Shown piece after piece: positions 1-8,503 of a DNA stretch of 13,826 nucleotides (positions within the stretch are counted from its first letter, which is position 1; each line of letters opens with the position of its first letter). The translations under genes were made by a program, and so were the position numbers. The DNA comes from Bremia lactucae (Eukaryota > Oomycota > Peronosporomycetes > Peronosporales > Peronosporaceae). A model generated the notes under the pieces. That model did no database searches, was not told where the DNA came from, and saw only the letters and a program-made list of their open reading frames with translations. Location of the stretch: NCBI RefSeq assembly GCF_004359215.1, contig NC_090610.1:9574334-9588159 (forward strand), read 5' to 3'.

Positions 1-348
1 TCCTGAATTCTTATCCATAAATAGGTATAGACCATTATGTCTATTTATTCCGCAGACTAATCAGCTGTAGAAGTAATCAAAGAGAGTTACAAGATAAGAT
101 AGATAAGAATTCATTTACATGTTTAGTATTAGTTTATAGTTAAGTCAGCATTTACAAAGATAGATTAAGAGACACTTAACTATATTAATACAGTTTTCAT
201 TTTACACTCTTAAGCTAACTTGCCTTAAGAGAAGTATTCCTCTATACGTACAGTGTACGTCACCTAACGAGAGGCACCACTCACATCTGAAGCAGTGTGA
301 AGTGGACTTGTACTGAAACAGTACAAGTCGCAGTGCCCCGTTAAACCA
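1..348. repeat. Hairpin-rich LTR-like repeat, cut by left edge
   Basis: No coding frame is convincing here. The stretch is a series of inverted repeats: a 12-bp perfect pair at 4-15/102-113; a 6-bp stem at 27-32/39-44; an 11-bp perfect pair at 135-145/174-184; an 8-bp pair at 207-214/224-231; ACGTAC-agt-GTACGT at 246-260 inside an outer 5-bp stem (239-243/270-274); a 9-bp bulged stem 277-285/296-305; and an 11-bp perfect stem with a 3-nt loop at 305-329. The organisation resembles the U3 of the Gypsy-like LTR at the right end of the window, and the plus strand could end in CA at 347-348. I infer the terminus of an LTR, probably minus strand with its U3 start near 345-348. Its other end and any target duplication lie outside the window. 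Confidence 0.4.
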
Positions 349-495
349 ATGGCTGCTACTTTCATGTTATTGCATATAATTTTTATTTAAAAATTCCTCA
401 GCTTGACATTATCCATCCGAAGAATCGTTTGAAGACAATGAGGAAGCATAGACAGACCTCGCTTACGGAGCTTTGGAAGGCTGTCGAGATTAAAG
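345..495 (+). pseudogene. Possible coding remnant interrupted by the copia insertion (left part)
   Basis: A plus-strand frame is open from just after a TAA at 342-344 to the copia insertion point at 495, with an ATG at 438. Removing the copia element and one TAAAG copy, it continues without a frameshift to TAA at 5498-5500. The frame after that stop is open again to 5618-5620. I do not recognise the product. The residues after ATG 438 include TSLTELWKAVEIK, which looks protein-like, but an open run of about 57 codons is not rare by chance. A pyrimidine tract ending in CAG at about 402 could also be a splice acceptor. It may be a relic of a host gene or of an older transposon. Confidence 0.25.
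491..495. repeat. Target-site duplication TAAAG (left copy)
   Basis: TAAAG directly abuts the TGTT end of the left LTR. The same five bases follow the AACA end of the right LTR at 5476-5480. Five base pairs is the usual duplication for a copia integrase and fixes both element boundaries. Confidence 0.9.
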
Positions 496-696
496 TGTTT
501 AAATTAATGATCGATAGTAAAAAGGATTCTGTTATTACGTTTTAGCCAACCAGTACACTGTCAAACTTGTAAACTTCCTCACCATTCAATCGGTTGGTTG
601 CAGTGCAACACCTAGGTTGACCGGTCAGAAAAGACAGGCAGTGTCGTCAGTCGTATCTCGCCCCGTCCTTGCCCATGTGCAAATCTTCCTTCAACA
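496..696 (-). repeat. 3' LTR of the copia element
   Basis: This 201-bp repeat matches 5274-5475 with five substitutions (at 510, 548, 556, 582, 585) and one single-base indel near 560, so about 97% identity. All differences lie in the part from 496 to 585; the 111 bp from 586 to 696 are identical. It begins TGTT and ends AACA on the plus strand. Because the element is on the minus strand this is its downstream LTR, which carries the termination and polyadenylation region. Confidence 0.95.
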
Positions 697-706
697 CTCC
701 TCCTCG
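697..706 (-). other. Polypurine tract next to 3' LTR
   Basis: On the minus strand the bases just before the 3' LTR read CGAGGAGGAG, a purine run directly abutting the LTR as needed for plus-strand priming. A second, longer purine run (GAGGAAAAGAAGGGGA) lies at 725-740, between the RNase H stop codon and this tract. Confidence 0.7.
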
Positions 707-751
707 ACTGCGGGACCACCATAATCCCCTTCTTTTCCTCGAGTCCTGCCT

Positions 752-1416
752 CTACCCGAGGCTCATCAACTCGCATAGTGACGCAAGCTTGGCCGCATCC
801 AGGGCCTTCGTCATTAGGTCAGCAACCTGGGCTTCAGACCTGACGTACTGCGCCTGTATAATCTCGCGTCGTGAGTAGTCCCGCACAAACTTGAGCCGCA
901 CATCGATGTGCTTGGCTTTCAAGGAAGACGCCTCGCCATCCAGCTGCTTGATAGCGGCTTGATTATCGATGTACAGCGTCATCGGCAGTCCAGGTGGCAT
1001 CCCAATTTCGCGCAGCATCTCTCGGATCCCAACTAACTCGCGCGTTTGCTCGGAAGCGGCAACAAATTCGGCTTCCATGGTGGATAGAGAGACGCCGCCT
1101 TGTTTCTTGGCCGTCCAACTCACCGCCATGCCGTTCAAGAAGATGACCCCGCCCGTCAACGACTTTCGGTCCAGCTTATCAGCAGCGAAGTCCGCGTCTG
1201 AGTACGACTCCAAGTTCACTGTCTCGCGCGCGCTCGTCGCTGGTGTCATCCGTAGCTTGAAGCTGCAGATACGCTTCAAGTACCTCGCGATGCGTTTCGA
1301 GAGCTTGTAATCATGGACTCGCGGCTGGTGCGTCTGGCACGTCGCCTTGTGGACGGCAAATGCAATGTCTGGCCGCGTACATCTCGACACCCAGAGAAGA
1401 CTACCGACGAGCGATG
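752..1416 (-). pseudogene. Copia RNase H region and natural polyprotein end
   Basis: The frame after the 1417 deletion begins with SLVGSLLWVSRCTRPDIAFAV, the end of the reverse-transcriptase unit. It then runs through a complete RNase H: SYSDADFAAD, STMEAEF, YIDNQAA and KHIDVRLKFV carry the acidic and His residues expected for a copia RNase H. The stop TAG at 752-754 follows ELMSLG and is probably the natural end of pol, 55 bp before the LTR. This segment itself has no internal defect. Confidence 0.85.
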
Positions 1417-2711
1417 GAAGCTTCGAATGCTTGGAGCTCCTCCTTCTGCATCAACAAGCAGAGCGCTGTCTGTTGTCGGGACCTCGTAACAATCTGCACC
1501 GATGGGAGTCCGCGTTGAGTTTGCATCTTCGAGACCATGATCTTTCAGGATGTCGTTAATTGCAACTTCTTGATCGATAATATGTTCTCCTTCATTGTCA
1601 ATCTCCACTCCCATTCCTAGGAACTTGTTGGCTGCTCCTAGGTCCTTGATAGACAGACTGCCTAGACTCGCGAAGAAACGGTCGACTGCTGCCGCGTCCG
1701 TACCAGTAGCTAGCAAGTCATCATCGTAGACCCCGACAATCACGAGGTCTCTCCCATCCTTCTTCCAGTATAAACACATATCCGACACGCACTGCTGGAA
1801 ACCAACGTCAATAAGCCGTGCATGTAGTAATTGGCTCCAGAGCCTCCCGGCCTGTTTAAGGCCGTACAAACTCTTGCGAAGCTGTAAAGCCAGTTCACTC
1901 ACGCTCGATGCCCCTAGTGACTTGATAGTATTACTGCTCACGTCCATTCCTCTTGGTACTTGTAGAAGTATCTCCAAATCAGCCTCTTTGTCAGCCTTTA
2001 CGTAGGCGTTAGGGATGTCGCCATGCTTTGCGACGACTCCCCACGTAGCTGCAAGAGCCAATATTATCTTCACCGTTGACATGTCCATCACGGCAGCAAA
2101 TGTGAGGACATAGTCAACTCCAAACACTTGCTCATCGCCGCACGCCACAAGTCGCGCTTTAAGGCGTTCGACATCCCCATCAGCAGTCATCATTGTCTTG
2201 TACACCCACTTCGTGTGGAGTGCATTGCTGTTGCTCGGACGCTTGATAAGATGCCAAACGTCGTTGTTCTCGAGCGCTTCCAATTCTTCACACATCGCCT
2301 TCTCCAGTCCTCGCTTTTAGGACTTCGCATTGCTTCGCCGTAGCTCTTCGGATCACGCTCGTAAACATGGCTTACGATGCTCGTATTACTCGCTGGCTCC
2401 TCCTGTGCCGCGACTTCGTGAGCTCGCTTCGACGCACCACGCGTGCCGTGTGACGAGCGGGTCCATGACTTCTTCTTCGATCGTCCGCTACCCACAGTTA
2501 ATTTCCCTTTCTTCTTCTGCTTTGATGAGACCGCTAGTGACGCCGTCGACAATCCAGACGATTCTGCACTCCTGGAAACAGCTGTTCCGGCTTGATCTTC
2601 GTATTCGAGTGCGCGCTGAAGCTGTTCATTTTGCTCGTCACTGAGCGTCGCAATGTTTTCTACATGCTGCGTGACGACCACGACGTTATCCTTTTGCAAA
2701 AAGACTCGATA
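1417..2711 (-). pseudogene. Copia integrase tail and reverse transcriptase, two frameshifts
   Basis: After the deletion near 2711 the frame reads through a charged linker rich in Lys, Ser and Arg. It is then shifted again by a lost A in an A-run near 2300, just before CEELEALEN. The reverse transcriptase follows: the TKWVYKT entry motif, the first catalytic Asp in HGDIPNAYVKA (about 2019), KSLYGLKQAGRLW, and the active-site YDDD at 1728-1717 (copia elements more often have YVDD). A third 1-bp deletion near 1417 shifts the frame just before LVGSLLW. The defects appear random, and all three are losses of a single base. Confidence 0.85.
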
Positions 2712-4267
2712 CCTTTAGTTTCGTCGCTCCTCCCGACGATAATGCCAACTTGTGCTCGTTGTGCGAGCGAGTTCTTGCAACGGTCTCGATAGACCGTGCA
2801 ACTTGAGCCGAATACCACTATGTTGCGTAAGTCGGGGACAACCTTCGTGAGAACCTGTATTGGCGACGCGCGTCGCAGGTTTGCGCTTGTCGGACTCCTG
2901 TTCAAGATGTAGGCCGCGTATTCGACGGCGTCTCCCCAAAATGTCAAGGGCAGGCGGCTTGCAAAAATCATGGACCGAGCCATATTGAGAACGGTCCGAT
3001 GCATCCGCTCCGCCTTGCCGTTCGAAGCTTGATTTCTTGCCTCTGAGACTTGACGGGCTACTCCAGTGCGCTTGCAGAATAAGTCTACATTCTGGTACTC
3101 CCCGCCGCCGTCCGTACGTAGCACGTGAATACAATTAAATCGCTTTTCAAAAAACACCAAAAAGTGTTCAAACTTCTTCGCTGCTCAATCCTTAGTTGGG
3201 GCCAGAAACACGCGGCAGTAATTCGACTTGTGATCGATATAATTCACGAGATATCTGTTTCCATGTCGGTCCTTAGGCGTCATAGGTCCCTTTAGATCCG
3301 AGCAGATAACTCCACCAATCCTGTCGATTGGTGCATTTACGCCGGTGTCCTTTTGCGATTGAGAATTCTTCGTCTGCTTCTCTTCAGCACATGACAATCA
3401 CGTGAGTCTGCGCCGATCCGTGAGTTTGATCCCTGACGCAGGATCCTTCGCCATTCGTTCCACCGTGTCGAAGGAAAGGTGTCCAAGTCGCTGGTGAAAA
3501 TGCATGAGCGTACCGCTTTGCACTCCCAACGATGACTCAGTCGCTCCTTCTTCAGCCAGTATTGCCATTAGTACATCACTTGGCATGCTCCTTAAGTGCG
3601 ATGTTTCCACAGTCTTAACGTAAAGCACGTTGTTCTCCATAATTAAATCGAAAGCCACTTCCCCATTGCTGCGATTGGCGAGCGAGCGCGTCGCGCCATC
3701 GTACACCAATCCAAAACCCTTGAGCTCGAGTTTTCCATATGAGACAATGTTGCGCTCGAGTTCAGTCGCAAGGTACACTTCGGTAAGCTTGACCGTCCGC
3801 TCCTTGCCACCTGCCATAACGCATAAACGGACGCTACCGACTCTTGACAGGGATAGTGTTTCTCAATCCGCCATGTTGCACTGATAGTTGCAGTCTTGTG
3901 CATCCAGCAACAGGCTCTCATCCTTCACGAGGTGACGACTTGAACCACTATCCAAGATCCACTCGTCATGCTCGTCCTTCGCATCTTTTCCAGCATAACC
4001 AAAATGCGGATTCTTCTTCTTGAGTCCACGATCGTTCATCGCCAAAACGAGGTCTGCGCCATGCTTTCCACGACGACCATCGTAACTACGCCGACCTTTG
4101 CTTCGACAGTTGGCCTTGATGTGACCGGCCTTTCCGCACCCAAAGCACGTGCGTGTCTCCCTCTTTGCTGAGACCTCGTCCACGAGCGCAACAACATCTC
4201 GTCCTAGAGCCCGGCCCTTACGCGACTCCAGCTCTACAGACTGCGCGAAGTGGGCGAGCTCCTCAGC
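2712..4267 (-). pseudogene. Copia zinc knuckle, protease and integrase region
   Basis: This continues in the gag frame. A CCHC zinc knuckle (C-x2-C-x4-H-x4-C) lies at 4147-4106. The aspartic protease motif DSGSSRH starts at 3952. The integrase zinc-binding pair H-x4-H (HQRLGH) is near 3496, and its partner C-x2-C has the first cysteine position replaced by TGA at 3398-3400, leaving LSC. Catalytic-core residues are visible as D (SDLKGP, 3298), D (LRTDGGGEY, 3112) and E (SNGKAERMH, 3010). Only 33 residues lie between the second D and the E, slightly fewer than the usual 35. Further in-frame TGA stops lie at 3863-3865 and 3185-3187. The region ends at a 1-bp deletion near 2711, in the codon pair following DETKG. 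Confidence 0.85.
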
Positions 4268-5269
4268 TTAACGCAAAAAATCCACTCTTGAGTTATCGTA
4301 CTTAGCCATAAGCACCGTACTTAGTTCTGTCGACGCATAATGCACGATATTATCCAGCACCTGTTGGTCCGCGCCACCACACGCGTCGCTGACAGCAACC
4401 AAGTAAAGGTAATGCTCCGGCCAACTTCTCTTGGGGTCTTTACGCGCCGTGAAGAGCTGGATTGACTGCGAAGCCGTGATTGTGGTCTTGAAAGTCTGAT
4501 GGAGCCTTTCCATGATATGATCCAGCGTCGGTAGTTGTGTCCACCATAACTCCAGCTGCTTGTTATAATAGCGCTCTGCGGTTCCGCTCAAGTAGTGTCC
4601 AAGTAAGTCAGCTTTAACTTCCTCGGACCAGGCGAATCCGCACGCATGCTGGGCCATCGTAACTTGGCGGAGAAATGTTCTCCCCCAATCAAGAAAACCG
4701 GAGCCGAGTCCATGGTATAGCTCACTACCGTCAAGCTTCCTGATCGCCAGCTTTCGTTGACGTGCGTCTGGCACGCGATGCGTAGGGCATGGCACTTGCT
4801 GAGCTTGTTGAGGCACCTGTTGCGGTGGAAAGCCTTGCCGTAAGTCCGGCGCCGCATACTGCGGTCCGAGCGGTTCAACGTGGGCGCCTTGAGCCGGTGA
4901 CACTCTCGGGTGCTGCCTTGGCTGGTCATGCGCTTGATACACAGCTTGTCGTCTCGGCGGCGAGTTGCCAAGAGCGTCCAGGTGCATCGGTCCAGCGTTG
5001 CCCATGTTTCGGCCAAGCAGAGAGCTGAAGAGTCCACTCTCGATTGCACCTCGAAGTCGCTTGTTCTCGTCCATCTGCATCTGGGACGCTTCCATGCGCT
5101 CCATGCGACCTTCGAGTCCCATGAGCACCTTGAGGATCCTCTCGTTCACGTCCGCGCCCCTTTCGTGGGTTGGCGGGTCGACGACTTCGGCAGGCGGCGT
5201 CACGGTCCTTTCGCGACCTGTGATTGGCGGCGCCTGTGCCGCGTCGTCGGAGCTGTCATTTGGGCTCAT
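4268..5269 (-). pseudogene. Copia gag (capsid) region, ends at an in-frame TAA
   Basis: The open frame of 333 codons starts with ATG inside the primer-binding site (MSPNDSSDD). An acidic and Pro/Gln-rich N-terminal part is followed by a Gag-like segment with many aromatic and basic residues (about residues 180-330), including [13 protein letters not shown] near the end. TAA at 4268-4270 interrupts it, but the same frame continues directly downstream (AEELAHFAQSVELESR) into the zinc knuckle. The stop therefore looks like a point mutation rather than a natural gag end. A programmed stop-readthrough site cannot be fully excluded, but the three later TGA stops in the same frame argue for simple decay. 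Confidence 0.8.
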
Positions 5270-5273
5270 AACC
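5262..5273 (-). other. Primer-binding site: half initiator tRNA-Met (anticodon arm)
   Basis: Directly inside the 5' LTR the plus strand reads GGGCTCATAACC. This equals the anticodon stem-loop of eukaryotic initiator tRNA-Met with anticodon CAT at 5267-5269. The minus-strand RNA can therefore pair with the 5' half of this tRNA rather than with the usual 3' CCA end. Drosophila copia is known to be primed by such an internal tRNA-iMet fragment. The Gag start codon (5269-5267) is the complement of the anticodon, so one trinucleotide serves both roles. The assignment rests on a 12-nt match and its exact position beside the LTR. Confidence 0.8.
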
Positions 5274-5475
5274 TGTTTAAATTAATGCTCGATAGTAAAA
5301 AGGATTCTGTTATTACGTTTTAGCCTACCAGTAAACTGTTCAAACTTGTAAACTTCCTCATCAATCAATCGGTTGGTTGCAGTGCAACACCTAGGTTGAC
5401 CGGTCAGAAAAGACAGGCAGTGTCGTCAGTCGTATCTCGCCCCGTCCTTGCCCATGTGCAAATCTTCCTTCAACA
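5274..5475 (-). repeat. 5' LTR of the copia element (promoter LTR)
   Basis: This 202-bp repeat is the upstream LTR on the minus strand and would hold the promoter and the whole 5' leader, because the Gag start codon lies only five bases inside the element from its inner edge. No clear TATA box was found. Short LTRs of about 200 bp are normal for Ty1/copia elements. Confidence 0.95.
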
Positions 5476-5480
5476 TAAAG
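5476..5480. repeat. Target-site duplication TAAAG (right copy)
   Basis: It matches 491-495 exactly, immediately outside the right LTR. Confidence 0.9.
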
Positions 5481-5620
5481 CGCATTCTAAAGAGGACTAA
5501 ACGTGTCTCTTAGCGCTGCACGGTCTTGATAATGAGGTACTGAACGCCATACGCCTTCTCTTGATGAAACCATCTTTACAGGATGCACCAGTAATGCCGA
5601 CAAAAAAAGTCAAACCTTAA
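5481..5620 (+). pseudogene. Possible coding remnant interrupted by copia (right part)
   Basis: Continuing the frame from 495 across one TAAAG copy gives AHSKED and then TAA (5498-5500). The next 39 codons are open up to TAA at 5618-5620 and include LLALHGLDNEVLNAIRLLL, which is helical-looking. Whether this is real coding sequence, and whether the first stop is a mutation or the natural end, cannot be decided here. Confidence 0.22.
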
Positions 5621-6789
5621 CAAAGAAGTCAAATACGATTCCCAGCATATGATCGATGATCATCTTTTTTATATTCTGAATATCTTAAATAATTGTTTTA
5701 AAAAAACAAATCAGTACAAAATAAATTTTCAAATAAATTTTATATCATATAAAAACGATAAATTTTATTTATAAGTGCAAAATAGTTAAAGTTATCATCG
5801 CCTTTTGGATTTTTTTTAATAACAGATAAAATTTAAAAGAGATTGAACAACAATATTGTTTAGTAACATTTATCGTTTTTAGTAATGACCGGAACTGCAG
5901 ACAATCGGGAAAGGGTTTTCTGTAGTTATACGACAGGAGAAATCATTTTTCCAGGCAGTTGTTGATGGTAATGTTTTAGATAACGGTATGGCTATATCTG
6001 GTACATGTTAACATAAGTAAATTCTTACTTCCAATCTTGCTTGATGTAAAATACCCAAAGTTTTCATGCCGGAGAAGTCAGATTTTGCAATTTGCCCGAT
6101 TAACGCCAGCCGATCTGTACGACTAATCTGACTTTGTCATTAGACATTTGTTGTTGTTTTTGCATTATTAAAATCATTTTTTTAAAGAATAAAGCGAGTA
6201 TTAGCAGTACAAGAATAGTTTAAAGCGCTCGATCACGTTTGTATTAGTCCACTACTTGTCATTCTATTAGAATTGTCACCTTGACAATAGCGCCCAGATT
6301 TCAACCAATGGTACACATTATGAGCGTACGTGAAGGTTGTACAAACGCCGGCCCACAATATAGAGATTGCATATCGCGAGCGTGTCTGGGTAGCCGCGCT
6401 GGTGGCATTGATGTCGCCTGCACTTCTCGATGGAGTAGCTTCTATGATATAAAATCGTTTTATAAAACCACATCGCGTGTCAACTTCCAGACACGACAAT
6501 ATCCTTCCAGGCGAGCGATCGCAAGGCCACCTTTAAAACCTTTGTATTTCTGACGCTGTCACATGGTCCTGAATTATAAAGTATAAAGCTTATGAAAGCT
6601 GCTAAATATATGTGAACTTCACGAATTAATTGCGATTTCTATAACTGACTTGGCACATTGAGAAAAATACACCGGCAATCGCAGCGTTGCATGTAACGAA
6701 GCTCGAAGTCAAAAATTTCCTAGTGGAGCAAATCTATATCCGAACAAGCGCAGCGCAAGCACATGCGAGAAATTTCGTAGGGTCAACAT
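5621..6789. other. AT-rich intergenic DNA, no supported gene
   Basis: About 5640-5880 is strongly AT-rich with homopolymer runs and small palindromes. From 6233 to 6553 both strands are open for 88-90 codons, but neither reading shows a recognisable motif or hydrophobic pattern, and the two overlap each other. I see no RNA gene here. Confidence 0.6.
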
Positions 6790-7261
6790 TTAGTAAATTA
6801 ACGCAGTCATTTTTATTAATCCTCGCTTATTGAGGTTGATGCGGTCCAACCTATTTTTCTTAGCTAAACTGTGGGCTCTAGACGCAAGGGATCTTTTGGC
6901 GGTCAATTGGATACATTTTCTAAACACGAATTCGAGGGTTGCATGCTTTAAGTGACTCTGTGATTTGCACTCGTGAAAACCGCACAAAAACTACAATGGA
7001 TTTTTTCGGTGGCATGGCAGACTTTATTACTTCAACAAGATCTACATTGTCGCTACTCGGTCTTTTCGTTGCAGCGTGAATATTGGTCTTGAACATGTTC
7101 AAAATCTCATCTCCCGTGTAATATCTTAAGTCTTTGAAAGTGGCGCATAAAACGAAGCTGGAGAAGACAAATCCCACTTTAAAAAAAATGGCGGATTGCC
7201 AGCCTCTCTTGTATATTGTCAGGAACAGTATTGTAGCATTCCGAGTTTCTTGATCAAGTAC
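6790..7261 (-). other. Decayed sequence downstream of the TKL pseudogene
   Basis: Two overlapping minus-strand open stretches lie here. One (7267-6920) contains a hydrophobic run, AIFFKVGFVFSSFVLCATF, that could be a membrane segment, then a Lys-rich tail. I recognise no domain. It may be non-coding, or a remnant of the same gene copy as the kinase pseudogene or a neighbouring one. Confidence 0.25.
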
Positions 7262-8076
7262 GCACAACTCTCAGAATACTCAGTTTTCTGGCACTTTTGA
7301 TGATATCATCAGCGGAAGGGCACTTTTTATGATCTTGCAGCAAACAACAGTCGGCCAAATCTCGAATTGTTTTGGAACAATCGTTTAAAACTGCCAGCAC
7401 AACATGCCTTTGTCCACCAAGCTCAATATCTCGGCTTGTGAAATTTGCCAAGATTCGATGCATAGCTTCCATTGAAGTACGAATAATCGTCCATGTCAAT
7501 CTCCGACAACACGACTTTAAATGAAAAGATATCAGCAGCTTCTTCGTAGTCACAACCTAATAAACCCTGCGGATGCGATCCAGTTTGCCTTACCAACTTC
7601 AGCCGTCATATGCGTCTCGACGAAATAGCGCATCCGAGAGATCCCAAAGTCACTTAATTTTGAGTCTTAATGCATATTCATGAGCACATTTTGGATGTCA
7701 AGTCAAGGCCGACGACTTTGAAGGTAAGACAACGCTTCGGCAATATGAAGCGCAATCGAAATTATGTGGGATTTCTACGACAGTCGCTCGCTTTTGAGTT
7801 TGTAGTATGTGAGGCTTGGCTCAAATCACCATTGTCCATGAACTCAGTGACGGTTGACAAGTGCCTGAAATCATCCCACGCGACCACAATAAACTCTACA
7901 ATCCGCAGATGATAGAGCACTGCCATCAAAATAACCTCTTTCAGAAACATTTCTAGCTCTGCAGTAGTAACCCCACGATCCGACCGTATCTTCTGTATGG
8001 CACACCGCGACCTCGTAACTTGTGTTTATTCTAACATGCATGACGGAAAAGGTACGCTAGTGTCAGCAATGGAGCA
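7262..8076 (-). pseudogene. Degenerate TKL-family protein kinase
   Basis: Pieces of one kinase domain follow in the correct order on the minus strand but in three different frames. N-lobe: CAIQKIRSDR (about 8004), then FLKEVILMAVLYHLRIVEFI, a TKL-like alpha-C/beta-4 segment, VAWDDFRHLSTVTEFMDNGDL (hinge), then a shift. Next comes IALHIAEALSYLQSRRP (7756 down), a damaged catalytic loop with TGA at 7703-7705 and only LDIQNVL left of HRDxKxxN, TAA at 7667-7669, and KLSDFGISR (DFG at 7651-7643). After another shift, DYEEAADIFSFKVVLSE (7551 down) is subdomain IX with the expected Gly replaced by Lys. Finally IRDLADCCLL and SADDIIKSARKL resemble the C-lobe end. The ATP-binding Lys position reads Gln, and TAA interrupts the glycine-loop region at 8026-8028. 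It is non-functional as a kinase. Confidence 0.75.
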
Positions 8077-8503
8077 AATCTATTGTTTTCTTGCACGCAG
8101 GAAATACGTCTTCGGACCATTCGAAGTCGTTGGTAATAGGTTTAATTATAGGTGCCTGTCCGCTTGTGGTGATTGATATTGCAAATTTAGCCTGACGATG
8201 TAAAAAGACTAAGCACTCAGTAGTGACAAAAACGGATTTCTTTTTTAAAACTGTGGTGATTCTCGTGATTGCGACGACGCTCGTGTACGTGTGAACTCGG
8301 TGTTTCTGAATTATCCTGTGATGTAACGAATCGCCTTGTTTACATTGCAAGCTCATAAAATTGAATAAATGCGTAAGCGACGGAGGCTTTAATGTAGTAT
8401 AATACCGGAGATGGCGTTTGTGGCACTATAGCTGCAATTATTGCGGTATCCTTTTAGTCGTGTTAAAGGACCGAAAAGGAGGTGCCGTTAACATTTCCCT
8501 AAA
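8077..8503 (-). other. Upstream flank of kinase pseudogene / 3' flank of the PLK gene
   Basis: A 97-codon minus-strand open stretch (8356-8063) contains NDFEWSEDVFPACKK, which could be the juxtamembrane part ahead of a TKL kinase domain, but I see nothing decisive. The PLK stop codon lies at 8504, so part of this interval is also its 3' untranslated region. Confidence 0.25.

Larger units (their letters stand above)
496..5475 (-). mobile_element. Ty1/copia LTR retrotransposon, full length, inactivated
   Basis: This is a complete minus-strand element of about 4.98 kb bounded by two near-identical LTRs that begin TGTT and end AACA. It is flanked by the 5-bp duplication TAAAG (491-495 and 5476-5480). 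Reading the minus strand the order is 5' LTR, primer-binding site, gag, zinc knuckle, protease, integrase, reverse transcriptase, RNase H, polypurine tract, 3' LTR. Integrase before reverse transcriptase is the Ty1/copia order. The single long frame (5269 to 752) is broken by in-frame stops at 4268-4270, 3863-3865, 3398-3400 and 3185-3187, and by 1-bp deletions near 2711, 2300 and 1417. Restoring three bases makes the total span a multiple of three, which fits one ancestral polyprotein of roughly 1,500 residues. This copy cannot make an intact polyprotein. Confidence 0.95.

Noticed and set aside
2330..2644. Plus-strand open frames inside the copia element (also at 969-1310, 4789-5323)
   Set aside because: They are antisense to clear Gag/Pol coding sequence and show no motifs of their own.
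3185..4270. Possible stop-codon recoding (TAA/TGA readthrough) in the copia frame
   Set aside because: Four stops plus three frameshifts in one copy, one of them at a conserved zinc-ligand Cys, are better explained by decay than by programmed recoding.
6233..6553. Overlapping 88- and 90-codon open frames on both strands
   Set aside because: No recognisable motif or neighbour relationship; the two mutually overlap in AT-rich intergenic DNA and are within chance length.
6724..8083. 14-bp identical direct repeat TGGAGCAAATCTAT at 6724 and 8070
   Set aside because: A single shared 14-mer is expected by chance at about this frequency in a window of this size, and flanks do not align.
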